A stretch of DNA of 64,000 nucleotides from Acidobacteriota bacterium. Lineage in GTDB: Bacteria; Acidobacteriota; Blastocatellia; RBC074. A program made the translations under genes and the position numbers. The DNA lies in assembly GCA_019639255.1 (NCBI GenBank), contig JAHBSF010000004.1, positions 62,001 to 126,000 on the forward strand, written 5' to 3'. Shown piece after piece: positions 9,835 to 18,203 of this stretch. The stretch's first letter is position 1. Each line of letters opens with the position of its first letter. A model generated the notes under the pieces. It did no database searches. It was given only the letters and a program-made list of their open reading frames with translations, and was not told the origin of the DNA.

Positions 9835-11502
9835 TTAACGCCCGGTTTCTATCTGGCGCCGCAGCGAGATCGCCTCGCGATCCTGCGGGTCGATTTCCAT
9901 CGCCCGGTTGCAGTGCGCAATGGCCTGCGCCCGGTCGCCGCGCGAAAAATATATCTGCCCGAGGGCTACGTGCGCCGCACCCAGCCTCGGATTGAGCGAT
10001 ACGGCCTGCTGAAACGCCCCGATCGCCGCCTCCGTTTCCCGACGTCTTTGATGTATCTGTCCCTTCAAAAGATGCGCGTCGGCCAGAGTATTGTTCGCCT
10101 GAAGCACGCGTTCGATTTCGGTCAACGCATCGAGATCGCGTCCCGAAGCATCGAGCTGCCGCGCGCGGTCGAGCACCTGCTGCGGCGTGGGTGTGGAAAC
10201 CTCAACCGCCGCGCGTTGCACGCCCTGACGCTCCAGTTTGTAATACGCCGTGCGCCCGAAATCGGTCTTGAAACGCGCAAGCACGGGCATACGCTCGGGC
10301 GTCGTTTCCCATACCGCCAGACGATTGTCCTTTTCCGGATAACACCGTATCGCTTCGTCTGAAATCCGCTTTGCCTCATCGAGCGGCCCCGTGGCTTTGA
10401 GACATTTCGAGAGCAGATAAAGCGCATCGCAGTCTGAAGGCTCCGCCGAAAGCGCTACGCGAAAGTGCTCGGCCGCTTCTTCGTTCCGGCCCTGCCGCCA
10501 TAATGCATAGGCGTAATTGAAGCGGTAGATCGGATCATAAGGACTGTTGGCCACGGCCTGCCGCAAAAGTTTCAATCCCTCGTCCTGAGATCCCGATGCA
10601 AAAAGCGCCGCTCCCGCATTGTTCCAGACCTCCAGAAGCGGCATCGGTTTGAGCAATCGCTCGTAGGCTGCGGCGGATTCCCCGTAATTATTCGTCGCGG
10701 CGTAGGCTGCTCCGAGATAGAACTGCGTTTCGAGATAATGCGGATCGCTTTCGGTCAGAACCGAGAGGGTTTTGGCAGCGTCGGCATAGCTCTTCTGGCG
10801 GTAATAGTACAGGCCCAGGCCGTAGACCGCCTGAACGAAACGGCCCTTTGCGCCGGCGGTTTCGTATTCCTGAATCGAGCGGCGCAGGAAGCTTTCGCGC
10901 AGCTTTCCGTCGCGCGCCTGAATGCCCTTGACGAAACTTTCGTAGGCGCGCGGCGGAACCATCGTCGAACGGCGCACGAGTTCGTCCCGCGAGAAAGTAA
11001 TAGCGGGATCGCGCTCGTATAGAATATTCCACGCAAGCTGGCCCTGCATCTCCTGCAGCGTGCCGAGAAGTCCGCTCAGGTTGAATACTTTTCCCGCAGC
11101 GAGACGCCCCTCGCGCACCTCTATGAGCCGCGCCTTTATGGCTATCATCGGCTTTTTCGGATTCCGCTTGTCGTCTATGTCGAACTCGCCCACGACGAGC
11201 AGGTTGGCCTGCGCCGTGCCCGCAATGCGGATCATTGCAGCGCGCGTCAGTATATCGGTGGCGCGCAATCCCAGGCGATTGTATGCGTGGTCGCGCTCAT
11301 CGGCGCTTATGGAATGAAGCTGCGAATCGTTGAGCAGATCGGCGAGCGTAATGGCGAAACTCTCGCCTATCCAGTGGTAGTCCGCCTTGCCCGAAACGTT
11401 CTCGAACGGAATCGTAAGAATCACGTCACCGGCGCGCGCCGACTGCCCTGCCGCCAAACAAAGAATCAAAGCGCAGAAAAACGTATAAATGCCTCTTCTC
11501 AT
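9835..11502 (-). CDS. Exported FlgO/CsgG-like plus TPR protein
   Basis: The 555-residue protein has a Sec-type signal peptide (residues 1-24, ending QSARA-GD). The next about 165 residues (ILTIPFENVSGKADYHWIGE, ITLADLLN..., LLVVGEFDID) match the FlgO/CsgG/guanylate-cyclase-associated fold often fused to TPRs. At least five tetratricopeptide units follow, between about 220 and 545, ending AIAHCNRAMEIDPQDREAIS. It is probably a periplasmic scaffold for protein interactions. Partner and process are unknown. No strong ribosome binding site precedes the ATG at 11502. A long inverted repeat lies just upstream. Confidence 0.8.
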   Translation of the reverse strand: MRRGIYTFFCALILCLAAGQSARAGDVILTIPFENVSGKADYHWIGESFAITLADLLNDSQLHSISADERDHAYNRLGLRATDILTRAAMIRIAGTAQANLLVVGEFDIDDKRNPKKPMIAIKARLIEVREGRLAAGKVFNLSGLLGTLQEMQGQLAWNILYERDPAITFSRDELVRRSTMVPPRAYESFVKGIQARDGKLRESFLRRSIQEYETAGAKGRFVQAVYGLGLYYYRQKSYADAAKTLSVLTESDPHYLETQFYLGAAYAATNNYGESAAAYERLLKPMPLLEVWNNAGAALFASGSQDEGLKLLRQAVANSPYDPIYRFNYAYALWRQGRNEEAAEHFRVALSAEPSDCDALYLLSKCLKATGPLDEAKRISDEAIRCYPEKDNRLAVWETTPERMPVLARFKTDFGRTAYYKLERQGVQRAAVEVSTPTPQQVLDRARQLDASGRDLDALTEIERVLQANNTLADAHLLKGQIHQRRRETEAAIGAFQQAVSLNPRLGAAHVALGQIYFSRGDRAQAIAHCNRAMEIDPQDREAISLRRQIETGR

Positions 11503-11548
11503 ATGGCGGATAGTGTACTACGGGCAGCACGGCGGAGAAAGTGCAGTA

Positions 11549-11906
11549 TTACAGCGGTTTGGATTTTGATGTTCAGTACACTGTTAATCAAGTTCTGTGA
11601 GTTTTTCAGCCGCGAAGCGGCGCAAGATCTGTAGCCCAGGGCGTAAGCCCTGGGTAGGTGTAGAGAAGCGGCGCCAGCCCCGGAGGGGCGGAAGATCTTT
11701 CGCCCTTTCAGGGCTTGAACATTTTTTTCTGCTGACCTGGCGCTCACGCACCAGGCTACAGATCTCGCCGTTTCAGGCTGGCGCCTGCTTCTCTACACCT
11801 ACCAGGGCTTACGCCCTGGGCTACAGATCTTGCGCCGCTTCGCGGCTGAAAAACTCACAGAACTTGATTAACAGTGTACTGAACATCAAAATCCAAACCG
11901 CTGTAA
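11549..11906. repeat. Composite palindrome R2 with 131-bp arms
   Basis: The arms at 11549-11679 and 11776-11906 are reverse complements with about one single-base gap. They start TTACAGCGGTTTGGATTTTG and contain GCCGCGAAGCGGCGCAAGAT, TGTAGCCCAGGGCGTAAGCC and GTAGGTGTAGAGAAGC. The 96-bp centre carries more hairpins of the R1/R3 type (GCCCCGGAGGGGCGGAAGAT, CGCCCTTTCAGGGCTTGAAC). R2 has no heptanucleotide ends. It occupies most of the 529-bp gap between the TPR and FecR genes. Confidence 0.92.
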
Positions 11907-12031
11907 ATCAGACAACAGCAGAATGGTGCACACTACGGAGTCCGCAACCGGGTAAGCACGCGAGGGCGCGTACTTACCCGGTATTGCGCCCCTAACTCTG
12001 AAACTCTTCAGCGTGTTCCGCGGTTTTCATA
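11907..12031. other. Intergenic remainder upstream of the FecR-gene stop
   Basis: The 125 bp between R2 and the FecR-type gene hold a short GC-rich inverted repeat, GGGTAAGCACGCG...CGCGTACTTACCC (about 11950-11980), just beyond the 3' end of the minus-strand FecR gene. It could be a transcription terminator stem for that gene, although no clear T-tract is present. Nothing coding was seen. Confidence 0.4.
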
Positions 12032-14065
12032 TCAGCCTTCGGGCCGCCCTCGACGTTCGGGGGTCGGCTGCGCCGGTCGCTCTATCTGACGGGGCGGCGC
12101 TTCCGGTCGCGGGGTTTCGCGGCGCGGCGTTTCTATACGCTCCGGCCTGCGCTCGGGCGCAGATTCCGGCCGGCGCTCGGGTTGGCGCTCGGGTTGGCGC
12201 TCTATGCGCCGCTCCGGCTGACGTTCGATCTGACGCGGCGGCGGCGCAGGACGGGTCTCCTCCCGGCGCGGCGTCTCTATACGCTCGGGCCGCCTCTCTG
12301 TCTCTACCGGACGCGACGGCGCGGTAACGGCAGGCGGTCTCGAAGGCGCAGCCGCCGGCGGCGTATACGATGGTCTCGATTCACTGCGTGCGTCGCGGCG
12401 GGCAGGCGTCGCGGGACGCTCTATCGATCGCATCTCGGGCACGCGGCCCGGACGCTGCTCGGTATCAAATCCCCGCTCGACCCTGCGTTCAGTCGCGCGC
12501 CCATCGCCCGCCCCCGCATCTCCGGTGCGCGGACTCGCGATCACGCGCGACGGCGCTCCGGCGCTCCCGGCATCCCCTACAGCGTTACGCTCGCGCGTGT
12601 CCTGCACTGCGTTACGTTCGCGCGTTGCGCGCCTTTCCACCAGGCCGGCATCCGCACTACTCGATCCGCCGCGCACGATTCTCTGCGGCGCGATTCGCGG
12701 CGTTTCTCCCCTTTCGCTCGGACGAACCCGTCCGATTTCGATAGGCGTTAAATCGGCAGCCCTCACGGTACCGGTCGGCACGGGGGCCTGCGGCGCGTTG
12801 TGCACGATCACGCGCGAGCGCGTAAAGCGACTGCCCTCGACCCAGCTCATACCGCCGGGCGCGCGCAGGTTCTGAAGCTCTTCACCCGGACGCCCGGCGA
12901 TTACCGTTCCCGTGGGAGAGGGAATATCGCGAGGCCCAAGCGGCGCCCAGCCTATCCAGTCGTTTCTTTCGTCGCGGCGGCCGTCCCTGTAGCCGCCCCT
13001 GTAGCCGTCGCGCCAGCCGCGCCCGTAAAACGCCACGAGCGACGGAGACCAGTTCCACCCGGGCGCCCAGCCCGGGCCGAGCGTCCAGGCGCCGCGCGGC
13101 ACCCATACCCAGCGGTTGGAGTAAAACGCCCACCGCCCGTAATGATACGGCGCCCAGCCCCACGGTTCGTGAGCCACCCAGGTCCAGCCGAAGGAGGGAT
13201 ACCACCGCCAGCATCCGTGGCGGTAGGGCGCCCAATCCGAACCGACTCCGCGCGGCGACCACGCCCAGCCGTAATCGCTCGTTTCGAACCAGTCGCCGTA
13301 ATGATCCAGATCATAATTGCCCGCGACGAAACCCGGCACGTGACGCGTGCTCAGAGCATCGCGCCGCGCGTAAAGCTCCGCATCCCGCCTGTCGTTCCAC
13401 TGATCCCACCAGTCCTTGTCGCGAAGTTTGGCTATGCGGTATTCGGACCGGTCCTCGCCCTCTATGATCATGCGGCGGCCTTCCTTGACCCGCACTACGC
13501 CGAACTCCGTGTTGTAAACCTCGGCCGCGCCGTCGCGGACAATGACTTCGGTGGCGCCGTCTTCGGAGACGTTGATCCTGTATTCGCCCTCGCGCAAAAG
13601 CGTCACGGCCGCGACGGGAGTTGCGATTTCGAAGTAAATCGGCTGATTGTCGCCAACGGCGTCCAGGCTGACGATCTGAAGTCGCCGCGGGTCCAGGCTC
13701 TCTATGCGTATGGTGGCGGCGCCGACCGAGAGCGCAAACTGCATGTGCGTTGTGTTGAATTCGCTGACCTGCAGGTTGGAACGCCGGTTTATTCGTATGA
13801 CGTTGCCGCCGGTGAGCTGCAACTCGGCTCGGCCGTCTTCGCCGGTAAAAAGCTGATCGCCCTCGTCGAGAGGAAGATTGGCCGTCGCCTCGTACCACTC
13901 GTCGCGCGAGTCCTGCGCGCGCTGATAATCCACCTGCCCCTCGGTCAGACTCAGCCGCACAACCCTGATCAGACGATCCGGGTTCTGCGCAACCGCGCCC
14001 GCATAGATCAGCAACAGGGCCGAAAACGCCCGGATGAAGCTTCGGAACGGGGCATGGGCTTTCAT
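12032..14065 (-). CDS. Exported FecR-domain / DUF6600-like protein with Arg-Pro-Glu-rich tail
   Basis: The roughly 677-residue protein has a signal peptide (FSALLLIYAGAVAQ), then a FecR-like domain (about 30-200) with LTEGQVDYQR, DEGDQLFTGEDGRAELQL and VSEDGATEVIVRDGAAEVY. A Trp/Tyr/Gly-rich block follows (about 250-370) with GWAWSPRGVG, FGWTWVAHEPWGWAPYHYGR and GAWTLGPGWAPGW, typical of DUF6600-type proteins. From about 470 on it is disordered and made of repeating ERRPERIETPRRE / PPRQIERQPE units. FecR domains are known as anti-sigma or surface-sensing modules; no ECF sigma gene is adjacent, so that role is not supported here. The start at 14065 is set by GGAGGA about 8 nt upstream. An in-frame ATG at 14131 lies further up without such a site. 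Confidence 0.8.
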   Translation of the reverse strand: MKAHAPFRSFIRAFSALLLIYAGAVAQNPDRLIRVVRLSLTEGQVDYQRAQDSRDEWYEATANLPLDEGDQLFTGEDGRAELQLTGGNVIRINRRSNLQVSEFNTTHMQFALSVGAATIRIESLDPRRLQIVSLDAVGDNQPIYFEIATPVAAVTLLREGEYRINVSEDGATEVIVRDGAAEVYNTEFGVVRVKEGRRMIIEGEDRSEYRIAKLRDKDWWDQWNDRRDAELYARRDALSTRHVPGFVAGNYDLDHYGDWFETSDYGWAWSPRGVGSDWAPYRHGCWRWYPSFGWTWVAHEPWGWAPYHYGRWAFYSNRWVWVPRGAWTLGPGWAPGWNWSPSLVAFYGRGWRDGYRGGYRDGRRDERNDWIGWAPLGPRDIPSPTGTVIAGRPGEELQNLRAPGGMSWVEGSRFTRSRVIVHNAPQAPVPTGTVRAADLTPIEIGRVRPSERGETPRIAPQRIVRGGSSSADAGLVERRATRERNAVQDTRERNAVGDAGSAGAPSRVIASPRTGDAGAGDGRATERRVERGFDTEQRPGRVPEMRSIERPATPARRDARSESRPSYTPPAAAPSRPPAVTAPSRPVETERRPERIETPRREETRPAPPPRQIERQPERRIERQPERQPERRPESAPERRPERIETPRRETPRPEAPPRQIERPAQPTPERRGRPEG

Positions 14066-14114
14066 GATATTATCCTCCGCCTTAATTAGAGCAAATTCAG
14101 TGCCGTAAATGAAG

Positions 14115-14237
14115 GGAACCGCGGGATACACGGAATGGAACGGGACTGAAATACAAAGAATCTATGTTTGCTTATGTTTCCCGCGCTTTGCGCGTTCTTC
14201 CGCGTTTTTCGTCCTGTTCCGCGCATTCCGCGGTTCG
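14115..14237. repeat. Intergenic palindrome, copy 5 (GC-rich variant)
   Basis: Left arm GAACCGCGGGATACACGGAA, right arm ending GCGCATTCCGCGGTTC. The centre has an extra small hairpin, CGCGCTTTGCGCG. It is more diverged than most copies. Confidence 0.7.
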
Positions 14238-14286
14238 ACCTCTCACCGCACCATAACGCGCACACGGGTCTACCAAATCGTATGGA

Positions 14287-14391
14287 AAGAAAGACAGATA
14301 ACGGAACAGACGAAATAAGACGAAAACCAGGGAATTATTCAGCTTGTCCGTGCTTTTCGTTTCATTTCGAATGTTGCGTCATCTCTTTTCT
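14287..14391. repeat. Intergenic palindrome, copy 6
   Basis: Left arm GACAGATAACGGAACAGACG, right arm CGTTTCATTTCGAATGTTGC then GTCATCTC. The loop GGAATTATTCAGC is in the opposite orientation to copies such as 31994-32094. Confidence 0.8.
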
Positions 14392-14465
14392 ATTGCCTGC
14401 GCCGCCGGAAATCCCGTAATCTGCACTCCCGACATCAAGCCCTGAACAAACGGAGGAGATTCGCC

Positions 14466-15827
14466 ATGCCGCCGCATTCCACAACCTCGCTCACTGCGCC
14501 AACTGCGCCCGATCGGCGCAGTTTCCTCAAATCCGCCGCTGCCGCCGCAATAGGCGCGCCCGCAGTCCACCTGCGTCCGCAGGCCCGGAAGTACCGCACG
14601 GCCCTCATAGGGTCGGGCTGGTGGGGAATGAACATACTGCGCGAGGCGATGGCCGCAGGCGAGTCGCAAACCGTAGCCCTGTGCGATGTGGATGAAAACC
14701 TCCTCAATCCTGCCGCAGCCGAAGTCGAAAAACTTTCCGGCGACCGCGCCCGACGCTATAAGGACTACCGCGAAATGCTCGCGCGCGAACGCCCCGAAAT
14801 AGTAATCGTGGGCACTCCGGATCACTGGCACGCGCTCAATGCGATCGCCGCCGTAGAATCCGGCGCGCACGTTTACGTCGAAAAACCCATCGGCCATACG
14901 ATTATGGAAGGCCGCGCGATGGTGAACGCATCGAGAGCGGCCAGACGCGTTGTGCAGGTCGGCACTCACCGCCGCGTATCGTCGCACAACCTGTCGGGCC
15001 GCGAATTCCTGCAATCGGGCAAGGTCGGCAAAATAGGCATGGTGCGATGCTTCGTTCACTACGGCGGCGGTCCGGAAAATCCGGATCCGAATCAGGAACC
15101 GCCGTCGGGCCTCGACTGGGATATGTGGTGCGGACCGGCGCCGCTGCGCCCGTTCAACAAGAAGATTCACACGCGCGGCTGGCGCAACTTCCTCGATTAT
15201 GCAAACGGCACGCTCGCCGACTGGGGCGTTCACTGGCTGGATCAGATACTGTGGATTACGGGCGAAAAATATCCGCGCCGCGTATTTTCCACGGGCGGCC
15301 GCCCCGTAGCCGGCCCCGTAGTCAATTCCGCGCAGGCGCAGACCTCGGACGCGCCCGACCATCAGGTAGCCGTATACGAGTTTGAAAACTTCACCGTGAG
15401 CTGGGAACATCGCCGGTTTGCCGGCAACAACGCGGAAAAGACGCACCCGCAGCAGGCCGTGGGATGTTATTTTTACGGCACGAATGGAACCTTTCACATG
15501 GGCTGGCTCGACGGCTGGACTTTTTATCCCGCAAATCCGCGCGATCAGGTCGTCCATCAGGATGCGAAACTTCACCAACCCGATTCGCAGAACATCAAGG
15601 AACTCTGGGCGGATTTTCTCGCGGCGATTAAGGCCGGAAAGCGCCCCTCGAGCGATATCGAAGACATACATTACTCGACCAACGCCAGCCTGCTCGGCAT
15701 GCTTTCGTACAAACTGGGCCGCAGCATAGAATGGGACGGGCAAAAGGAAGTCATAGTCAATGACCCGGAAGCCAACAAACTGCTGCGCAGGGACTATCGC
15801 GGATCGTGGAAGTATCCGAATGCATGA
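14466..15827 (+). CDS. Tat-exported Gfo/Idh/MocA family oxidoreductase (1)
   Basis: The 453-residue protein starts after an excellent ribosome binding site (GGAGGAG, about 8 nt before ATG). It carries a twin-arginine leader, DRRSFLKSAAAAAIG. The Rossmann fold has the glycine-rich turn GSGWWG (49-54) and the cofactor/sugar-site motif EKP (139-141) within VYVEKPIGH, followed by the C-terminal substrate domain (LDWDMWCGPAP..., DWGVHWLDQILW). Family members are NAD(P)-dependent sugar or polyol oxidoreductases, and exported members are frequent in Planctomycetes and Acidobacteria. Substrate and the source of NAD(P) outside the cytoplasm are unknown; such proteins may be exported with cofactor bound. 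Confidence 0.9.
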   Translation: MPPHSTTSLTAPTAPDRRSFLKSAAAAAIGAPAVHLRPQARKYRTALIGSGWWGMNILREAMAAGESQTVALCDVDENLLNPAAAEVEKLSGDRARRYKDYREMLARERPEIVIVGTPDHWHALNAIAAVESGAHVYVEKPIGHTIMEGRAMVNASRAARRVVQVGTHRRVSSHNLSGREFLQSGKVGKIGMVRCFVHYGGGPENPDPNQEPPSGLDWDMWCGPAPLRPFNKKIHTRGWRNFLDYANGTLADWGVHWLDQILWITGEKYPRRVFSTGGRPVAGPVVNSAQAQTSDAPDHQVAVYEFENFTVSWEHRRFAGNNAEKTHPQQAVGCYFYGTNGTFHMGWLDGWTFYPANPRDQVVHQDAKLHQPDSQNIKELWADFLAAIKAGKRPSSDIEDIHYSTNASLLGMLSYKLGRSIEWDGQKEVIVNDPEANKLLRRDYRGSWKYPNA

Positions 15828-15871
15828 AGAGAGAACGCGGAATGCGCGGAAATTTACGGAAAGAACGAAAG
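15826..15871. repeat. Half palindrome (left arm only)
   Basis: AAGAGAGAACGCGGAATGCG followed by CGGAAATTTACGGAAAGAAC matches the left arm of the palindrome family. The next bases form the ribosome binding site (AAAGGG) and GTG start of the following gene, so the right arm is missing. Confidence 0.6.
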
Positions 15872-15879
15872 GGTAGCGA

Positions 15880-16614
15880 GTGGGCCGCAAGGACCGAATA
15901 GAAAAAGCGCGAAGACTGCTGCATACCGAGCGGTACGGCGTATTGTGCACGCTGTCGCATTCGCTCGACGGCTGGCCGTTCGCCTCGCTTACGCCCTATG
16001 CATTCGCCGCTTCGGGCGAACCCGTAATACTGACGAGCGCGCTTGCCGAACATACGCGCAACATATCGGCCGATCCGCGCGTGAGCCTGTTTGTAATCGA
16101 CGCCGAAGCTCGCGCCAATCCCCAGGCGGGAGCCCGATTGACGCTGATGGGACTGGCCAATGCGACGCTGCGCACTGATATCGAAGACGACCGCCGCCGC
16201 TACCTTGCGCGGTTCCCCGAATCCGAGCCTCTTTTCCAGATGTCGGATTTCACGCTGTTTCGCCTGAGCCTGGAACGCGGCCGGTTCATAGGCGGCTTCG
16301 GAGAAATCTTCTGGCTCAGTCCCGAAGAACTCCTCGACGTAGCCGAACCCCTGGATCCGCTTGCGCCGCACGCCGCCGACATATGCGCGCATCTGAACGA
16401 AGACCACTCGCACGCATTGACGCTGCTGGTGGCGGCGTTTACCGGAAAAGTCGTCTCCTCAGCCCGCGCCGTGGGCATCAATCAGCACGGACTGGATCTT
16501 GCCGCAGGCCCGGAAGCCGAACACGTTCGCATTCCGTTTCCCCAACCCGCGACGACTCCGGACCAGGCGCGGCAGACGCTCGTCGAACTGATACGGCATA
16601 CGCGCCGCGCCTGA
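15880..16614 (+). CDS. HugZ-type heme-utilisation / FMN-binding split-barrel protein
   Basis: The 244-residue protein has an N-terminal pyridoxamine-phosphate-oxidase-like split barrel (about 1-155; GVLCTLSHSLDGWPFASLTPYAF, ILTSALAEHTRNI, DPRVSLFVID). Its C-terminal DUF2470-type domain (about 165-240) contains ICAHLNEDHSHALTLL. This two-domain order is that of HugZ-like proteins, which bind heme or flavin and in some bacteria degrade heme. The start is GTG at 15880 with AAAGGG about 7 nt upstream. Its last 137 bp overlap the convergent PAP2 gene. No heme transport genes lie nearby, so the heme role is an inference from the family. Confidence 0.85.
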   Translation: MGRKDRIEKARRLLHTERYGVLCTLSHSLDGWPFASLTPYAFAASGEPVILTSALAEHTRNISADPRVSLFVIDAEARANPQAGARLTLMGLANATLRTDIEDDRRRYLARFPESEPLFQMSDFTLFRLSLERGRFIGGFGEIFWLSPEELLDVAEPLDPLAPHAADICAHLNEDHSHALTLLVAAFTGKVVSSARAVGINQHGLDLAAGPEAEHVRIPFPQPATTPDQARQTLVELIRHTRRA

Positions 16615-17536
16615 CCACCCGCGTCCCGATCGCCACGCCGATTACCGCCATAAGTATTCCTGCGAACACATCCACGACGTAGTGATAACGCCCGTACACT
16701 GTAGCGACGTATATGCTCAGCACGAGCGGAGTGAGCGCAATTCCCCACCGTCGCGCGTAGCGCCAGGCGCATATCAGCGCCACTGTCGCGCCCGAAACGT
16801 GAGCGCTCGGAAATGCTCCGCCGTGCACGCGTCCGTAACGTTCTATCCAGTCGATCAGGGCGGTAAACGGACCGCCTTCGAGTTTCACCGTTTGCAGATG
16901 CGCAAGCGTGTGATGCGGGCTCTCGATCGGGAATAAAACAAATATCAGATAGCCGAGGTAATAGGCCGTCGCCGTCGAGACTACCAGAACGTCGAATGCG
17001 CGCAGGTTGTTTTTTCTCCACAGGTGAAACCCCACGCCTATTGTGAGCAGCAGATAACTCGTATACGCGAGTTGCAGCCACTCGGTCATCCAGTAACCGG
17101 CGTATTGCTCCATCCATATCGTGGGATGAACCCCGAACAGCGCGTAATCGGCGGCAATCAGCAGATGATCGAACCAGCCCGGATGAATCGCGTGGACGAT
17201 GAATCCGATCTCCTCAAAAAAGAACCCGAACATCAAGGTCGGATACCAGCGGCGCACAGTTCCGAGCCAACCGCACACGCGCTCGCTGCGCGGGCGCCAT
17301 CGCGACAGGGCGACGATCAAGGCAATGAGCGCAAGATGAATGAGCGCAATCGCGGTTGAGTGTTTTACCTGCTCGTGACGGATTACGACGAGCGCAATGA
17401 CGAATGCGAGATAGGCGATCGTCATGCGGTCGACGACCGACAGCGCGGAATGAAACACAAAGCGCCGAAGCAATGAGCCTTTGTCGCTCGGTTCAGAGTT
17501 TTGATTTCCGCGTTTTCCGTGTTTTATGTTCATCAT
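16478..17536 (-). CDS. PAP2 superfamily membrane protein, Aur1/inositolphosphotransferase-like
   Basis: The roughly 352-residue protein has several membrane helices. PAP2 motif 2 reads GGAFPSAHVSGA and motif 3 reads YGRYHYVVDVFAG (Arg, His, Asp); the classical KxxxxxxRP motif 1 is not obvious. This form matches the PAP2_3/Aur1-like subgroup, whose eukaryotic members transfer phosphoinositol from phosphatidylinositol to ceramide. The ATG overlaps the stop of the HAD phosphatase gene (ATGA), so the two are translationally coupled. The C-terminal about 40 residues are hydrophilic and overlap the convergent HugZ-like gene. The specific activity (phosphatase or headgroup transferase) is inferred from the operon. 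Confidence 0.82.
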   Translation of the reverse strand: MMNIKHGKRGNQNSEPSDKGSLLRRFVFHSALSVVDRMTIAYLAFVIALVVIRHEQVKHSTAIALIHLALIALIVALSRWRPRSERVCGWLGTVRRWYPTLMFGFFFEEIGFIVHAIHPGWFDHLLIAADYALFGVHPTIWMEQYAGYWMTEWLQLAYTSYLLLTIGVGFHLWRKNNLRAFDVLVVSTATAYYLGYLIFVLFPIESPHHTLAHLQTVKLEGGPFTALIDWIERYGRVHGGAFPSAHVSGATVALICAWRYARRWGIALTPLVLSIYVATVYGRYHYVVDVFAGILMAVIGVAIGTRVVRRGAYAVSVRRASAAPGPESSRVGETECERVRLPGLRQDPVRAD

Positions 17537-18201
17537 GCCGCCGCCGACCACGCCTGCTCCCCTGCCGTAAAATCCTCGATCCTCCAGCCCCGGCTCTCGG
17601 CCAGTGCGCGCAGTTGACGGTCGGGATTTACCGCCACCGGATGCCCGACGCGTTCGAGCATATGTCGATCGGCGTAATGATCCGCGTAAGCAAATGACTG
17701 CGGTATATCCAGACCGAAACGCCTGGACATTTCACGCAACCGCTCCACTTTTCCCTCTCCGAACGGATGGTGCCCTATGATGCGCCCGGTCAATCGACCG
17801 CCGAGCACTTCGAGTTCCGTAGCAGCCGCGGCGCGGATGCCGAGATGGTCGGCCAGAGGCGCAAGCAGGATATCGAGCGTGCCTGAAAGCAGCGCTGCTT
17901 CGTGTCCGGAGGCCTGATGCCGGCGCAGACATCCAACGCCTGAGGGCAGCAGTCGCGGCGCAATTTCGAGTTCAAAGCAGCGGCGTGCAAGCGAACATAT
18001 CCGGTGGTATTCGCCGCCGCGCAGGTAGCTTTTGTTGGCGCGCAGCGGTGTTCCGGCAAGCGCGCCCCCCAGTATCCGCACCAGCGCATCCGGTCGCAGT
18101 TCGCCCTCGCGGACGAGAAAGTTTATGAATATCCGCTCCATCGAACTGCCGGCAAGCAGGGTCCCGTCCACATCGAAAATGGCGGCGATTTTTCCGGGCA
18201 T
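17533..18201 (-). CDS. HAD-IB family phosphatase
   Basis: This is a 222-residue phosphohydrolase of HAD subfamily IB, which includes SerB-like enzymes and lipid-phosphate phosphatases. Motif I is FDVDGTLLAG (Asp nucleophile and acid/base), motif II is in EAALLSGT, the motif III lysine is in GEGKVERL, and motif IV reads ADHYADRHML, with ADH where GDS is usual. It sits 2 bp downstream of the CDP-alcohol phosphatidyltransferase and overlaps the PAP2 gene. By context it probably removes a phosphate from the transferase product, for example a phosphatidyl-X-phosphate. A SerB function cannot be excluded, since serA and serC are elsewhere in the window without a serB. Confidence 0.85.
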   Translation of the reverse strand: MPGKIAAIFDVDGTLLAGSSMERIFINFLVREGELRPDALVRILGGALAGTPLRANKSYLRGGEYHRICSLARRCFELEIAPRLLPSGVGCLRRHQASGHEAALLSGTLDILLAPLADHLGIRAAAATELEVLGGRLTGRIIGHHPFGEGKVERLREMSRRFGLDIPQSFAYADHYADRHMLERVGHPVAVNPDRQLRALAESRGWRIEDFTAGEQAWSAAA

Positions 18202-18203
18202 AA

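Larger units (their letters stand above)
14066..14465. other. Divergent intergenic region with two palindromes
   Basis: This 400-bp region separates the FecR-type gene (minus) from the Gfo/Idh gene (plus). It holds two palindrome copies (14115-14237 and 14287-14391) with about 50 bp between them. Promoters for both genes must lie here or inside the repeats, but no clear -35/-10 pair was seen. No coding sequence was found. Confidence 0.5.

Noticed and set aside
14379-15950. Minus-strand frame of about 520 codons opposite the Gfo/Idh gene
   Set aside because: Antisense to a gene with a strong ribosome binding site, Tat leader and EKP motif. The translation has no recognisable domain.
17455-17533. 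Possible palindrome remnant within the first codons of the PAP2 gene
   Set aside because: GATTTCCGCGTTTTCCGTGTT resembles a right arm, but no matching left arm can be aligned with confidence.
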